Below are positions 24,253 to 33,659 of a stretch of 64,000 bases of DNA, in pieces (within the stretch, counting starts at the first letter, position 1; each line of letters begins with the position of its first letter). A model generated the notes under the pieces. It was not told the DNA's origin, did not search any database, and saw nothing but the letters and a program-made list of their open reading frames with translations. A program made the translations under genes and the position numbers. Source of the DNA: CAWCAW01 sp963714125 (lineage in GTDB: Bacteria > Actinomycetota > Acidimicrobiia > Acidimicrobiales > UBA8190); assembly GCA_963714125.1 (NCBI GenBank), contig OY970234.1, positions 3,906,001-3,970,000 of the forward strand, read 5' to 3'.

Positions 24253-25205
24253 ATTCGTATGCGAGAAACCTTCGGCTACATGTCCTTCCCCACATCGGAC
24301 ATATATCCCTCCACTCGCTCACCCCGGCAGTCCTCAATTCCCTCTATGGGAGGCTTCTCGAAACGGGAAACCTAAGCCGACCCGGTGGACTCAATCCGAA
24401 AACGGTCAGATACCTGCACACGACACTGCACAAGCTTCTCGCCGACGCGGTAGATCTCGGCCTGATACCCAACAATCCTGCCGCTCTCGCCAAACCACCT
24501 AAGCCAGATCGGACAGCGCCAACGGAAATGAGGGCATGGAACGCTGACCAGCTCAGATATTTCCTAGGACATATCGAGGGTCACCCGCTTCACGTCGCTT
24601 TTCTGCTAGCTGCAATGACGGGTATGCGCCGAGGTGAGGTCCTCGGAGTCCGTTGGTCGGATGTCGATCTTGAGACTGGACGTTTGGCGGTGCGGCAGAC
24701 CTTGGTGGCAGTTGCTTATGAGATCTGCCTTTCTACGCCAAAATCTCATCAGTCCCGTGTCATCGACTTGGATACCCATACTTGTGACCAGATCCGCCTG
24801 CACGACGAAAGACAACGTGCGGCAAGAGTCGCGTGGGGACCCGGATATCGGAGCGGCAATGACTTGGTGTTTACGCGGGAGGACGGTTCTCCTATTCACC
24901 CACACTCATTCAGCCAGACGTTCGAAAAACTCGTTCGGAGCTCCGAGCTACCGAGAATTCGGCTCCACGACCTGCGCCACACACACGCCTCGATCGCCTT
25001 GCGTGCCGGCGTCCCCGTCAAAGTCATTAGCGAGCGGCTCGGGCACGAGGCTCCGGGATTCACTCTCAAACAATATGCTCATGTCATTCCTGGCATGCAG
25101 GCTGAAGCGGCTGCTTTGGTTGCATCCCTCGTAGTGCCGGCACACCCCCAACGTGACGACAAGCCGCTGCCAAGCAGCGGTGCGTCAGGGACTCTCCCAG
25201 CGTGA
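24253..25205 (+). pseudogene. Tyrosine integrase, C-terminal part
   Basis: The rest of the integrase split by the IS. Going on from the insertion, DSYARNLRLHVLPHIGHIS and LTPAVLNSLYGRLLETGN finish the core-binding domain. The catalytic domain has Arg (MTGMRRGEVLG), His and Arg (RLHDLRHTHAS), a second His (ERLGHEAP) and Tyr (LKQYAHV), so all active-site residues are present. It ends 200 bp from the 3' end of the initiator tRNA gene. An internal ATG at 24528 could yield a truncated protein lacking the arm and most of the core domain, unlikely to integrate DNA. Intact length would be about 411 residues. Confidence 0.92.
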
Positions 25206-25368
25206 GCGGGCTTGGGGAGCGGTGCCAACGCATCGTTGGCCGCAGCCCCCGTGCGTCCAACCGCTCTGTGCCCTCTGGGACGAGTCGCTTACGACTCGGT
25301 CGGTTGAGTCTCATCGAGTCGCTCGCCATTCGTTTGACAATCCGTTTGACATCCTCCCGAGAACAGGA

Positions 25369-25391
25369 GAGCCCTCCCATAAGGAGGGCTC
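25369..25391 (-). terminator. Hairpin downstream of initiator tRNA
   Basis: A 9-bp stem, GAGCCCTCC and GGAGGGCTC, with a CATAA loop, 16 bp beyond the tRNA 3' end. No strong T-run follows on the minus strand. It probably ends tRNA transcription and could also end integrase transcription. Confidence 0.55.
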
Positions 25392-25406
25392 CAACCTGCT
25401 GTTTCT

Positions 25407-25483
<77 letters not shown>

Positions 25484-25588
25484 TCGTTCCAGCCAAGATA
25501 CCACCCCGCCCCGCGTCCGAGATCGAAAAAGGGCACCGATTTCGCCACAACTGTCAACGGTCTGGGTCCGCTGCACGTGACCTGATTT

Positions 25589-26782
25589 GTGACCCTCCAT
25601 CGGCTCACCCTGGCTGCCACGCTGATACTTATATCGGCGGCGCTGGCAGCGTGTTCAGGAGGAACACCGGCGGCGGCGCCTTCGACCTCCCCGACGACCA
25701 CCTCCACGTCCACGACGCTTGGAGCCACGTCAACGACCATATCGGCCGGGCTGAGCCCCACATCGGCCCCGACGACGACTACGACCACCGTCGCGACACA
25801 ACCCGTACGAGCCGAATCGGTCACCTTCATTTCACCCCAGTTGGGCTGGGTCCTTGGGTCAGTACCGTGTTCCACCACGCCGCCGTGCCCACCCGTCATT
25901 CTCCGCACTGACGACGGAGGGCAAACGTGGTTTCAGGTGGCCGGCCCCCAAGACAATGCGCTGGACCAACTCCGCTTCGCCGACGCCAACGACGGCTGGG
26001 CCTGGGCGGACAGAGGCGACCTGGATTTGTGGTCGACGCATGACGGTGGCGTGAAGTGGACGCAGGTGGCCCTGCCGGCAGTTCCAGCCGACGACACCGT
26101 CTCCGATGTGGAGGCAGCCGCAGGACACGCTCAGGCCGTTTTCGACGGAACCCCGAACAACGTCATCGCGTCGGACCCCGTCCATACGGACGACTGGGTC
26201 GTGTCGCCCACCACCTTGACCGCTGGTGCTGGGCCAGTGCCGAGCGCGCAGATCGTGTTGCAGGGATCGGTTGGTTGGGTGGTCGAAGTCGATCGCGTCG
26301 TCATTAGCGGCGCTCGTCTCATCAACGGCGCCTGGACACCGTGGGCTCCACCGTGTCTCACCACCGAGGGACCAATCGTCCTCGCCGCCTCCGACGCGGC
26401 CCATGTGGTGGTGGTGTGCGACGAAGGAGGTTGGGGAGGCCCCACGCCATCGGTGCGCGCCCTGTTCTCCGACAAGGGCGGCTCGACATTCCAACTCCTC
26501 GCCCCGTCATTACCTCAGAGCAGCTATGGGCCCATCGCCAGCCCGGATCCGGGTGACGTTGTCATGGGCTCGAGCAACGGGAACCTGCTCGCTAGCTTCA
26601 ATTTCGGTGTGACATGGGCAACCGTCTACAGCCCGTCGGCAATATCGACCAGTTTCGGGTGGACCTATCTCGGTTTCACGACGCCGGTGCAAGGAGTCGC
26701 CATAAGTGCCGGCGGCCAGCTCTTCATGACCTACGACGGTGGGCACCACTGGGTCCCCGTCGCACTCTCCATCGACGGGTAG
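25589..26782 (+). CDS. Secreted lipoprotein with YCF48/sialidase-like repeats
   Basis: A 397-residue protein with a GTG start. The signal peptide RLTLAATLILISAALAACSG has a lipobox (LAAC) with the lipidated Cys at residue 21. A Thr/Ser/Pro-rich linker (about 22-75) follows, then beta-propeller-type blades with TDDGGQTWFQVAG, STHDGGVKWTQVAL and MTYDGGHHWVPVAL, the Asp-Gly-Gly-x-x-Trp pattern of YCF48-like/BNR folds. It is anchored outside the membrane. The ligand is unknown. Confidence 0.8.
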   Translation: MTLHRLTLAATLILISAALAACSGGTPAAAPSTSPTTTSTSTTLGATSTTISAGLSPTSAPTTTTTTVATQPVRAESVTFISPQLGWVLGSVPCSTTPPCPPVILRTDDGGQTWFQVAGPQDNALDQLRFADANDGWAWADRGDLDLWSTHDGGVKWTQVALPAVPADDTVSDVEAAAGHAQAVFDGTPNNVIASDPVHTDDWVVSPTTLTAGAGPVPSAQIVLQGSVGWVVEVDRVVISGARLINGAWTPWAPPCLTTEGPIVLAASDAAHVVVVCDEGGWGGPTPSVRALFSDKGGSTFQLLAPSLPQSSYGPIASPDPGDVVMGSSNGNLLASFNFGVTWATVYSPSAISTSFGWTYLGFTTPVQGVAISAGGQLFMTYDGGHHWVPVALSIDG

Positions 26783-26839
26783 CCAAAAGCCGGCAGGCCG
26801 CCGCGACTCGGTCCAATGTCTGGCGACGATGGCGGCGCG

Positions 26840-29800
26840 TCAGCGAGACAACGAAGGGATCGCCAGCGGCGACGATACGGCCGAACTCTGGTGCGCCGGC
26901 AACGCGATCCCGCTCGGCGCGGTCGTGGTGGTCGTCGTCGTGGTGGATGAGCTTGTCGAACTCACCCCCGAGCTTTGCTCGAGCTGTTGCAATATCGCCT
27001 GCAACGTGGAGATGTCGGTGCCATAAGCGGCGAAGTTGCCCGCCTTCAGGTCGGCCTGCGCCTGGGCGAACTCTTGTGATGCTTGGGCGACCAGACTCCG
27101 GACCAGTGCCGAGGGCAATCCGGACTTGGTCGTCGAGCCCGTCGACGACGGCGATGGCAATGCCAGCCCCTGGAAGACATCGGATAGCGCCGCCTGAAGA
27201 GTGGTGTCGAAGTCGACCACGCTGTTGCCCTGTGGCCCGCTGTAGACGACGATCACGTATTGCAGCTGCGGGACCGGGTTGCGCGTGGACTGCACATAGA
27301 ACGGGCGGAAATACAGCATCGACTGACCGACCGGGAGCATGAGCACGTTGCCCAGGATCACTTCCGAGCCGTTGGTGTTCAACAGCGAGATCGTCTTCGA
27401 AATGGCCGGATTCTGGGTGATGCGCGCGTCGATAAGGGCGGGGCCGTCGGTGTCCTGGCCCGTGGGCGTTTCATAGGTGGTGAGCTTGCCGTAGCTGCCG
27501 GGATCGTTCCCCGCCACCAGGAATCCCGACAACGTTTGTCGCTCACTGCTGGCTGAATACGGGACGTAGGCATCGATCAGGTTGAACGACGGGGTCGTCT
27601 GGCCCGGTAAGGAGAAGAGCTCATAGAGCGGCGCCATGCGCTGCACCACGCCGGTGGAGACGACCTCGCCCTGGGCGTTGGTGGTGAACGTGGTGGGCAG
27701 GGCATTTTGCGGCGGTCCCGCCCCCGGGCTCTGCGACAGGTTCCACGCCCCGCTCGAGTTGTAGAAGGACTGCACCCCGGTCAAGTGGTAGCGCCCGTAC
27801 ATGGTGGCTTGGACGGTGAAGAGGTCCTCGGGGTAGCGGAAATGCGGGATCAACGCCCGAGAGAGTGACTTGGGCATCTGGCCCACCTTGACGAACATGT
27901 GCGGGAATACCTTCTCCCACGTCTCCAGGATGGGATCCCTCACGCCGTTGAGCGCGGTCACGTCGTAAAACGTCATCTGACCCGTGTAGGCGTCCACGAC
28001 GACCTTCACCGAGTTGCGCACGTAGTTGAAGTTCTCACCCGACAAATCCCCATTGGGATTTACCGCCGAGGTGTCCGCATTTTGCGAGTAGGGATAGCTG
28101 TCGGTGGTGGTGTACGCGTCGATGACCCAATCGATGTGGCCGTTGACGAGAACCGGGTAAGGGTCGCCGTCATAGTTGAGGAAGGGAGCGGCCTTCTGCG
28201 CCATCTGAACCACGTCGCGCACGTACATGACGCGCGAATGAGGAGTGAGGAGGTCGGAGATGAGCAGGTTCAGGTCCCCGAAGCGCAGCGCAAAGGCCGC
28301 TCGGGTGATGAAGTTGTTGAGCTCGACTCCCCCCGAACCGCTGTAATTGGAGGTGGCGTTGGACCCGTTCTGCAGCGGGAAGTCGACCTCACGTTGGCGG
28401 GTGTTGGCCACCACATAGTTGGCGTCACCACCGTTGGGATTGCTCAACCCGAAGTACACCGACGCTTGGCTCAGCTGGGGAAGGCCTGGCGACGACACCG
28501 GAGGCAAGGACCCGATGTCGAACACCGGCTCGCCATCCGAAGCCGCGTTGGCCGGGGACAACACCATGCCGTAGCCGTGGGTGTACTGCAGATGCGTGTT
28601 CACCCACCCCTGGGCGGGCAGATCGGCGGTATTCACCTGGCGGACGCCCACCACCATGGGCACCGGTTGCCCGTCGACGTTGTAACGATCGATGGCCAGC
28701 GTGTTGAACGAGTAGTACGAGTAAAGGGCCTGTTGCTTGGTAAAGGTGTTGCCGGTCAATTCAGGATCCCAAAGTCGAACGTCGTCGAGGCTTTGAGAGT
28801 CGGCTTCGAGCGAGGCCACCGAAGCCGATGTGTCGGCGGCAAAGGGCTTGCTTTTGATGTCGTTCAGGCCGTAGGCCGCCCGCGTGGCTTGAATGTTGCG
28901 GGCGATGTACGGAGCTTCGAGGTTGTTCTGGGCCGGACCCACCTTCAGCGCCTGGACCACGGCCGGGTAAATGGCGCCCACCACCACCGCCACGAAGGCC
29001 CACAGACCGACGGCCAGGACCGGCAAAGTCCAACCCCGGCGGCGCACGTTGATGAGGAGAATCACAATGGCCAGGAGCGATATGTAGAACAACAGCGTGA
29101 AGGCAGGGATGCGGGCGTGCACGTCGGTGTACCCCGCGCCCTGCACGTAGCCGTTGGACGAATTGTCGAGGTTGTACTTGGCCAGGATGTATCCGAAGGC
29201 CTTGACCAAGGCCATGCCGGCGAGCAGCACCGACATGTGCACCTTGACCTGCGGCGCCACCGAGGGAACCCCTTGCTGCACCCGTATCCCACCGTTGAGG
29301 TAGTGGGCGATCAACGTGAAGATCAGGATCACCAGCAACGAAACGAACGCCCAGCCCACCAGGAACGACAAGAACGGCAATTTGAAAATGAAAAAGCCGA
29401 GGTTCTTGCCGAACTGCGGGTCGTTGTGATTGGGCCCGGTGAAATACACACCGTCCATGAACAGCAGGAAGTTCTGCCATTGCCCAAGCGCTCCGGACGC
29501 GGCGATGAGCCCCACGATCAAAGACACCAGGGTTCTCACCAAGGTGGCCCGGCGACCGACGACATTGTGGTACCGACGCACGAGCTCGTCTTCGGGGCCC
29601 AAGGCCAGCTCGCCGGGAGCCAGACGGTCCACCACGGCGAGATTGACCCACATGGCCACGAAGAAGATGGCCGTGAACACCAGCAGCAATCCACCTTTTA
29701 CCGCGAAGAGGTGGCGCCATACGCCGGTCAGGTGGACGGACCCGAACCAGAGGTAGTCCGTATAGAAGGTGGCGATGGTGCGCAGCGACGCGATGACGAC

Positions 29801-29896
29801 GATCACGAGCACGATGCCGAGGATGATCCACACCCGTCGACGACGGTTCCGACCGCGGTTGGGCAAGCGGCGGGGAAGGTCTTGGGGACTGCGCAC
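26840..29896 (-). CDS. UPF0182 family membrane protein
   Basis: A protein of about 1018 residues of the actinobacterial UPF0182 family. About seven membrane segments lie in the first 350 residues (WIILGIVLVIVVIASLRTI first), followed by a large extracytoplasmic domain (FYTDYLWFGSVHLTGVWR early, later LVNGHIDWVIDAYTTTDSYP). The last 100 residues are Ser/Thr-rich. An open frame extends upstream to ATG 29941, but this overlaps the DivIVA gene by 34 bp; GTG 29896, with AGGA nearby, avoids it and is preferred. The function is unknown. Confidence 0.88.
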   Translation of the reverse strand: MRSPQDLPRRLPNRGRNRRRRVWIILGIVLVIVVIASLRTIATFYTDYLWFGSVHLTGVWRHLFAVKGGLLLVFTAIFFVAMWVNLAVVDRLAPGELALGPEDELVRRYHNVVGRRATLVRTLVSLIVGLIAASGALGQWQNFLLFMDGVYFTGPNHNDPQFGKNLGFFIFKLPFLSFLVGWAFVSLLVILIFTLIAHYLNGGIRVQQGVPSVAPQVKVHMSVLLAGMALVKAFGYILAKYNLDNSSNGYVQGAGYTDVHARIPAFTLLFYISLLAIVILLINVRRRGWTLPVLAVGLWAFVAVVVGAIYPAVVQALKVGPAQNNLEAPYIARNIQATRAAYGLNDIKSKPFAADTSASVASLEADSQSLDDVRLWDPELTGNTFTKQQALYSYYSFNTLAIDRYNVDGQPVPMVVGVRQVNTADLPAQGWVNTHLQYTHGYGMVLSPANAASDGEPVFDIGSLPPVSSPGLPQLSQASVYFGLSNPNGGDANYVVANTRQREVDFPLQNGSNATSNYSGSGGVELNNFITRAAFALRFGDLNLLISDLLTPHSRVMYVRDVVQMAQKAAPFLNYDGDPYPVLVNGHIDWVIDAYTTTDSYPYSQNADTSAVNPNGDLSGENFNYVRNSVKVVVDAYTGQMTFYDVTALNGVRDPILETWEKVFPHMFVKVGQMPKSLSRALIPHFRYPEDLFTVQATMYGRYHLTGVQSFYNSSGAWNLSQSPGAGPPQNALPTTFTTNAQGEVVSTGVVQRMAPLYELFSLPGQTTPSFNLIDAYVPYSASSERQTLSGFLVAGNDPGSYGKLTTYETPTGQDTDGPALIDARITQNPAISKTISLLNTNGSEVILGNVLMLPVGQSMLYFRPFYVQSTRNPVPQLQYVIVVYSGPQGNSVVDFDTTLQAALSDVFQGLALPSPSSTGSTTKSGLPSALVRSLVAQASQEFAQAQADLKAGNFAAYGTDISTLQAILQQLEQSSGVSSTSSSTTTTTTTTAPSGIALPAHQSSAVSSPLAIPSLSR

Positions 29897-29907
29897 GACG
29901 AGCGATC

Positions 29908-31683
29908 CTAGGCGTTCGCAGGTACCACGAGGCAGCGACAACCAGCGTGCGCGGGAGGGTGGGTGTGCCCGGTGGGAAACTCTTCGCCGCGTGGCAACGG
30001 CCCGGCCAGGGCATTGTCGTCACAATCGGGGCATTGCACGCCGTCATCGTCGACAACCCATCGCAGCTCGACCACGGTGGCGGACGATGACAACACTGCC
30101 AGCGAGAATGCGGCCACGGCTTGATCGCCGGCCAGGCGCTCGAGGCGCGCCCCTTTCCACTCGCGGTACGCGGCCCCGACACGGTCCACCAAAGCGGCAT
30201 CGTCCCCGGAGTCGACGGCGGCACTGCCATCCTCGAGCCGCCGACGCAATGCCGTGACGATGGCGCCAGCCAGCTCATCGGCCAGAGCGGCAACCGAGGG
30301 CGGGTCTTCGTCTCCTCCGGCGAAAGCTACGCCGGCGCGCGCCGCATCGGAGAGCGGCTCGAGGGCGGCCTTTACATAGCGGGCCACGTGCTCGTCTTCC
30401 GATGGAAGCACGCCGGGTCCCCAGCCCTTGCCGGCACGCATGCGCGCCAGGACATCGTTCTGATCGTCCTGCAAGGCGCGCTTGAGACGGCGATTGAGCG
30501 CCGTCAGCGCCGGCGCCAGGAGCTCGGTGCGTCGGGCCAGAGCGGGATCGCCAGGCTCGGTCTCGTCGTCGGGCGTGTCGCCTTCGTCTGACGCTTCGCT
30601 TGTGTCTGGCGACGACGATTCGGCGCCCGCCTCGGCACCTGCAGTTTCGCCACCGGGCCGGCCGGTGTCGGGCTCGGGCCCCGGATCAGGCTTACCGGGC
30701 TCGGCCGTTTGCCCTTGGGCGATGCGCTCGGCGCGCAGTCGAGCGAACAGGTCCTCGACGGCTTGGCTGGCAACGGGATCCTCGCCCGGGCCCGTGGAGG
30801 CTCCCCCACCACCTTCATCGTCGTGGGCACCGTCGTCGGCACCGGTGGCGTCTTCGGGGCCGGCTCCAGGCCCGACAGAAGCAGTGGCGTCGTCAAGCGG
30901 CCGTTCGAGTTCGTCGAAATCGTCTTGGGTCGCCACCTGACGACCGGCCGCTTCGGCCGCCAGACGGGCCTCGTCTTCGGCCCGGAACAACTCGTCGGTG
31001 ATGCGGTCCACCGAATGGCGCACTTCCGAAATCGTCTCGGCCAAGCGCTCGCGGCCGGCGCGAAGCTGCTCGATCTGGCTGTGGAGCACGCGCCGACGGC
31101 GATTCAAGTCGCCCAGAACACGGGCTCGGAGCTCCTGAGCCTCCTGGACCATGGCCCGACCTTCAGCGGCCGCTTGTCCGACTAAGGCCTCGGCTTCGAG
31201 CCGTGCCCCCTCGACCCGTCCCTCTGCTTCTTCTCTGGCGCGGCGGCGAAGGTCGCTGACAGCCGCCTCGACCTGCGTGGAACGCTCGGCGGCGCTCTGC
31301 TCGGCGCGCGCCATGAGCTGCTCGGCCTCATCTTGCGCGTGGGTACGAAGACGCAACGCGTCCGTTTCGGCACGCGCCAGCAACTCAGCGGCGGCGTCGT
31401 GCGCACTGCGCAGCACACGGGCCGTCTCCTGACCCAACGCCGCGGTCAGCGTGTTCTCGTCCAGCACCGGGTTCTCGGCTCGGTGCTCAGCGGCCTCCAG
31501 CTCGTCGCGCCACCTCTCCTCCCGTTCGGCGGCGGCCAGCAGCTCGCGGGCTACCAACTCCAAGTAGCCCCGCACTTCGGCGGGATCGAACCCCCGCCGT
31601 GCCGTGGCGAACGTGCGTCGTGCGACTTCGTCAGGCGAGACGCGTGACGAGGAAGAAATTGTGAGCCGGCGGTCCTCAGGCAT
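29908..31683 (-). CDS. DivIVA-domain protein with MuF-like C-terminal Cys/His domain
   Basis: A 591-residue protein. Residues about 10-55 are a DivIVA N-terminal domain (ARRTFATARRGFDPAEVRGY). A long Ala/Glu/Arg coiled coil follows to about 250. An acidic disordered linker covers 260-390. The last 90 residues contain CPDCDDNALAGPLPRG and FPTGHTHPPAHAGCRCLVVP, a Cys/His arrangement like the C-terminus of phage Mu gpF/MuF head proteins. DivIVA proteins mark negatively curved membrane and cell poles. Why such a tail is attached is unknown. Confidence 0.85.
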   Translation of the reverse strand: MPEDRRLTISSSSRVSPDEVARRTFATARRGFDPAEVRGYLELVARELLAAAEREERWRDELEAAEHRAENPVLDENTLTAALGQETARVLRSAHDAAAELLARAETDALRLRTHAQDEAEQLMARAEQSAAERSTQVEAAVSDLRRRAREEAEGRVEGARLEAEALVGQAAAEGRAMVQEAQELRARVLGDLNRRRRVLHSQIEQLRAGRERLAETISEVRHSVDRITDELFRAEDEARLAAEAAGRQVATQDDFDELERPLDDATASVGPGAGPEDATGADDGAHDDEGGGGASTGPGEDPVASQAVEDLFARLRAERIAQGQTAEPGKPDPGPEPDTGRPGGETAGAEAGAESSSPDTSEASDEGDTPDDETEPGDPALARRTELLAPALTALNRRLKRALQDDQNDVLARMRAGKGWGPGVLPSEDEHVARYVKAALEPLSDAARAGVAFAGGDEDPPSVAALADELAGAIVTALRRRLEDGSAAVDSGDDAALVDRVGAAYREWKGARLERLAGDQAVAAFSLAVLSSSATVVELRWVVDDDGVQCPDCDDNALAGPLPRGEEFPTGHTHPPAHAGCRCLVVPANA

Positions 31684-31736
31684 GGCGCCAGCCTACGACG
31701 CAGCACCGGCCCAGGTTGGATGGTACGACGCTGCTC

Positions 31737-32921
31737 TCACGACCATGGTGAGTCCTGCCAGTCGGTGGGCACGCTGGTTCCGCCCGCTCCCGCCGGGGGG
31801 CCATTGCCGGCCGCGCCCAGCTTGCCCCCGTAACGGGCCAAGTCTTTCAACGCTTGGTGCAACGACGTGACACCGAGGACGGTCAGCGAGGCATTGGCCT
31901 TGGACCGGGCCACCGGCAGTTCCGCTTGAGGCACGAGGAACAAGGTGGCTCCGGCGCGCTCGACGGCGATGGTCTTCTGGGCCACGCCGCCCACTTGGCC
32001 GACCGAGCCGTCGGGGTCGATGGTCCCTGTGGCCGCCACAATTCGGCCACCGGTGAGGTGACCCCCGGACAGCTCGTCGAGAATCGTCAACGTAAAGGCC
32101 AAACCCGCCGACGGACCGCCGATGTTGTCGGCATTGATGTCAACGGTAAAGGGCAACGTGTACGCGGGCTGAGTCCCCATCGAGCCCACGTAGGGGGCGT
32201 TGGGATCACCGATCCCGATGATGGGAACGGCCTTGCCGTCCTCCACCTCCGAACCGAGGCGCAACGTCACGCTGTGGTCGGCGAAAGGATGTTCGATGGT
32301 CCCCACCCGCAACGTCACCTCTTGACCCGGGGCATGACTGTGGATGGCCGCAACCAACGCGTCCGGATTCGGCGTCGGTGTCCCGTCCACGGACGTGATG
32401 ACGTCGCCGATCCGCAAGGCCGTCCATGCTGGAGAACCGGGGTCGATCACGTAGACGGTCACCCCGGCATCGGTCTCGGGCACGTGATACCCGAGTTGGC
32501 GCAGCGCCACCGCGTTGGCCGTCAGCTGCGACTCGGCCATGTCGACGGTGCCCTCGGAGTTGAACTCGCTGACGGGCAGGTTGCCGGTGAGATCACCGGT
32601 TTGGACCAGCACGTCGTCTCCGATGAGCTTCTCGTTGAACCAGGCGCCGATGAGCCCGATGAGCTTCAGGTTGTCGACACCGACGTCGGTGAGCAGCACC
32701 TGCCCGTGCAGGTGATGGCCCCGGCCGGCGGGCACCGTCAGCAACCCCGAGACATCCATGGCCTGACCCGGCACCAGCGCGTAATACGGCACGCTGACCA
32801 AAGACGCCACCAGCACGAACACCGCCACCACGGCGACGAGCGCGAGGACGACGGCGGGCCAGCGCCGATGCCGTTCGGGCTCGACGGATGGCGCCAGTAT
32901 CGTGGGATCGGAGGTTGTCAT
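31737..32921 (-). CDS. PDZ-domain Lon-like serine protease (YlbL type)
   Basis: A 394-residue membrane-anchored protease. One N-terminal membrane helix is present (WPAVVLALVAVVAVFVLVAS). A PDZ domain covers about 140-220 (TVYVIDPGSPAWTALRIGDV). The C-terminal Lon-protease-type domain has the Ser-Lys dyad: Ser271 in IGGPSAGLAF and Lys316 in AQKTIAVERAGA. The active site faces outward. I placed the start at MTTSDPT (32921) because it sits a normal distance before the helix; an in-frame ATG lies at 32978. It is divergent from the HEAT-repeat gene. Confidence 0.88.
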   Translation of the reverse strand: MTTSDPTILAPSVEPERHRRWPAVVLALVAVVAVFVLVASLVSVPYYALVPGQAMDVSGLLTVPAGRGHHLHGQVLLTDVGVDNLKLIGLIGAWFNEKLIGDDVLVQTGDLTGNLPVSEFNSEGTVDMAESQLTANAVALRQLGYHVPETDAGVTVYVIDPGSPAWTALRIGDVITSVDGTPTPNPDALVAAIHSHAPGQEVTLRVGTIEHPFADHSVTLRLGSEVEDGKAVPIIGIGDPNAPYVGSMGTQPAYTLPFTVDINADNIGGPSAGLAFTLTILDELSGGHLTGGRIVAATGTIDPDGSVGQVGGVAQKTIAVERAGATLFLVPQAELPVARSKANASLTVLGVTSLHQALKDLARYGGKLGAAGNGPPAGAGGTSVPTDWQDSPWS

Positions 32922-33639
32922 GGGTGCGGGCTCACCGGTGGGCTCAGAGGCGGGCGCAAAGAATGCACAGCCTGCCACGGATTGTTCCGCTGACAGCGGC
33001 GCCCCCCATCGACGACGTCGAGCTGTGGTGGCCGGCTACGTCGGAAACGTGGCCGAAGCCGAGTCCTTCGCCGATGACAGTGATCCGGCTGTGCGCGCCA
33101 CCGCCCTCGGCGCACTGGCGCGCCTCAACGCGTTGGATGACGAGCGCTGGACACGCAGCGTCGTCGACGATGTCGACCCGGGCGTGCGGCGCCGAGCGTG
33201 CGAGCTGGCCGGACAATGGGCCGCCTGCGGCACCGCCGCGGAGTTGGTGCTCGACCCCGCCTCGGTGGCGGTGCGCGTGGTCGTGCTCATTGACGCGCTC
33301 GACGACGGCGATCACGCTGTCACCGAAGCCGCCGCCTGGGCACTCGGCGAGTTCGGGGGCGACGCCGCGCCGGCCCTCGACGCGCTCAGTGCCATCGTCA
33401 CCGGACACGAGGACGCGCTGTGTCGCGAGGCCGCCGTCGCCGCCCTGGGCGCCATCGGCGTACCGAGTGCATTGACGGTGGTGCTGAGTGCTCTTGATGA
33501 CAAGCCGGCCGTGCGTCGCCGGGCGGCCATTGCCTTGGCCGCCTTCGATGATCCGGCCGCCACGGAGGGGCTGCGGCGGTGTGTCACCGATCGCGACTGG
33601 CAAGTACGGCAAGCGGCCGAAGACCTTCTCGATACGTGA
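32920..33639 (+). CDS. HEAT-repeat protein
   Basis: A protein of about 239 residues. The repeats begin near residue 34 (RRRRAVVAGYVGNVAEAESF) and run as PAVRATALGALARL, PGVRRRACELAG, AAAWALGEFGGDAAPALDAL, REAAVAALGAIG and RRRAAIALAAFDDPAATEGL, the helical pairs of HEAT/PBS-lyase-like repeats. Such scaffolds bind proteins or nucleotides. Start is uncertain: ATG 32902, ATG 32920 and GTG 32938 are in frame, and ATG 32920 overlaps the divergent YlbL start codon in one CATG. It ends 20 bp from the convergent mreB gene. Confidence 0.75.
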   Translation: MGAGSPVGSEAGAKNAQPATDCSADSGAPHRRRRAVVAGYVGNVAEAESFADDSDPAVRATALGALARLNALDDERWTRSVVDDVDPGVRRRACELAGQWAACGTAAELVLDPASVAVRVVVLIDALDDGDHAVTEAAAWALGEFGGDAAPALDALSAIVTGHEDALCREAAVAALGAIGVPSALTVVLSALDDKPAVRRRAAIALAAFDDPAATEGLRRCVTDRDWQVRQAAEDLLDT

Positions 33640-33659
33640 GCCCGGGCTCCGACGAAGGA

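Noticed and set aside
14181..25406. CRISPR array or large repeat cluster within the accessory block
   Set aside because: No regularly spaced repeats were seen. The only repeats are the IS ends and operator motifs.
27899..29911. A 670-codon open frame on the plus strand
   Set aside because: It is antisense to UPF0182, His/Val/Arg-rich with no family resemblance, and is a product of high GC content.
32963..33030. Possible frameshift near the start of the HEAT-repeat gene, with a reading in another frame from ATG 32963
   Set aside because: The called frame already shows the family-like RRRAVVAGY start region. The alternative N-terminus is not clearly protein-like, so a frameshift is not needed.
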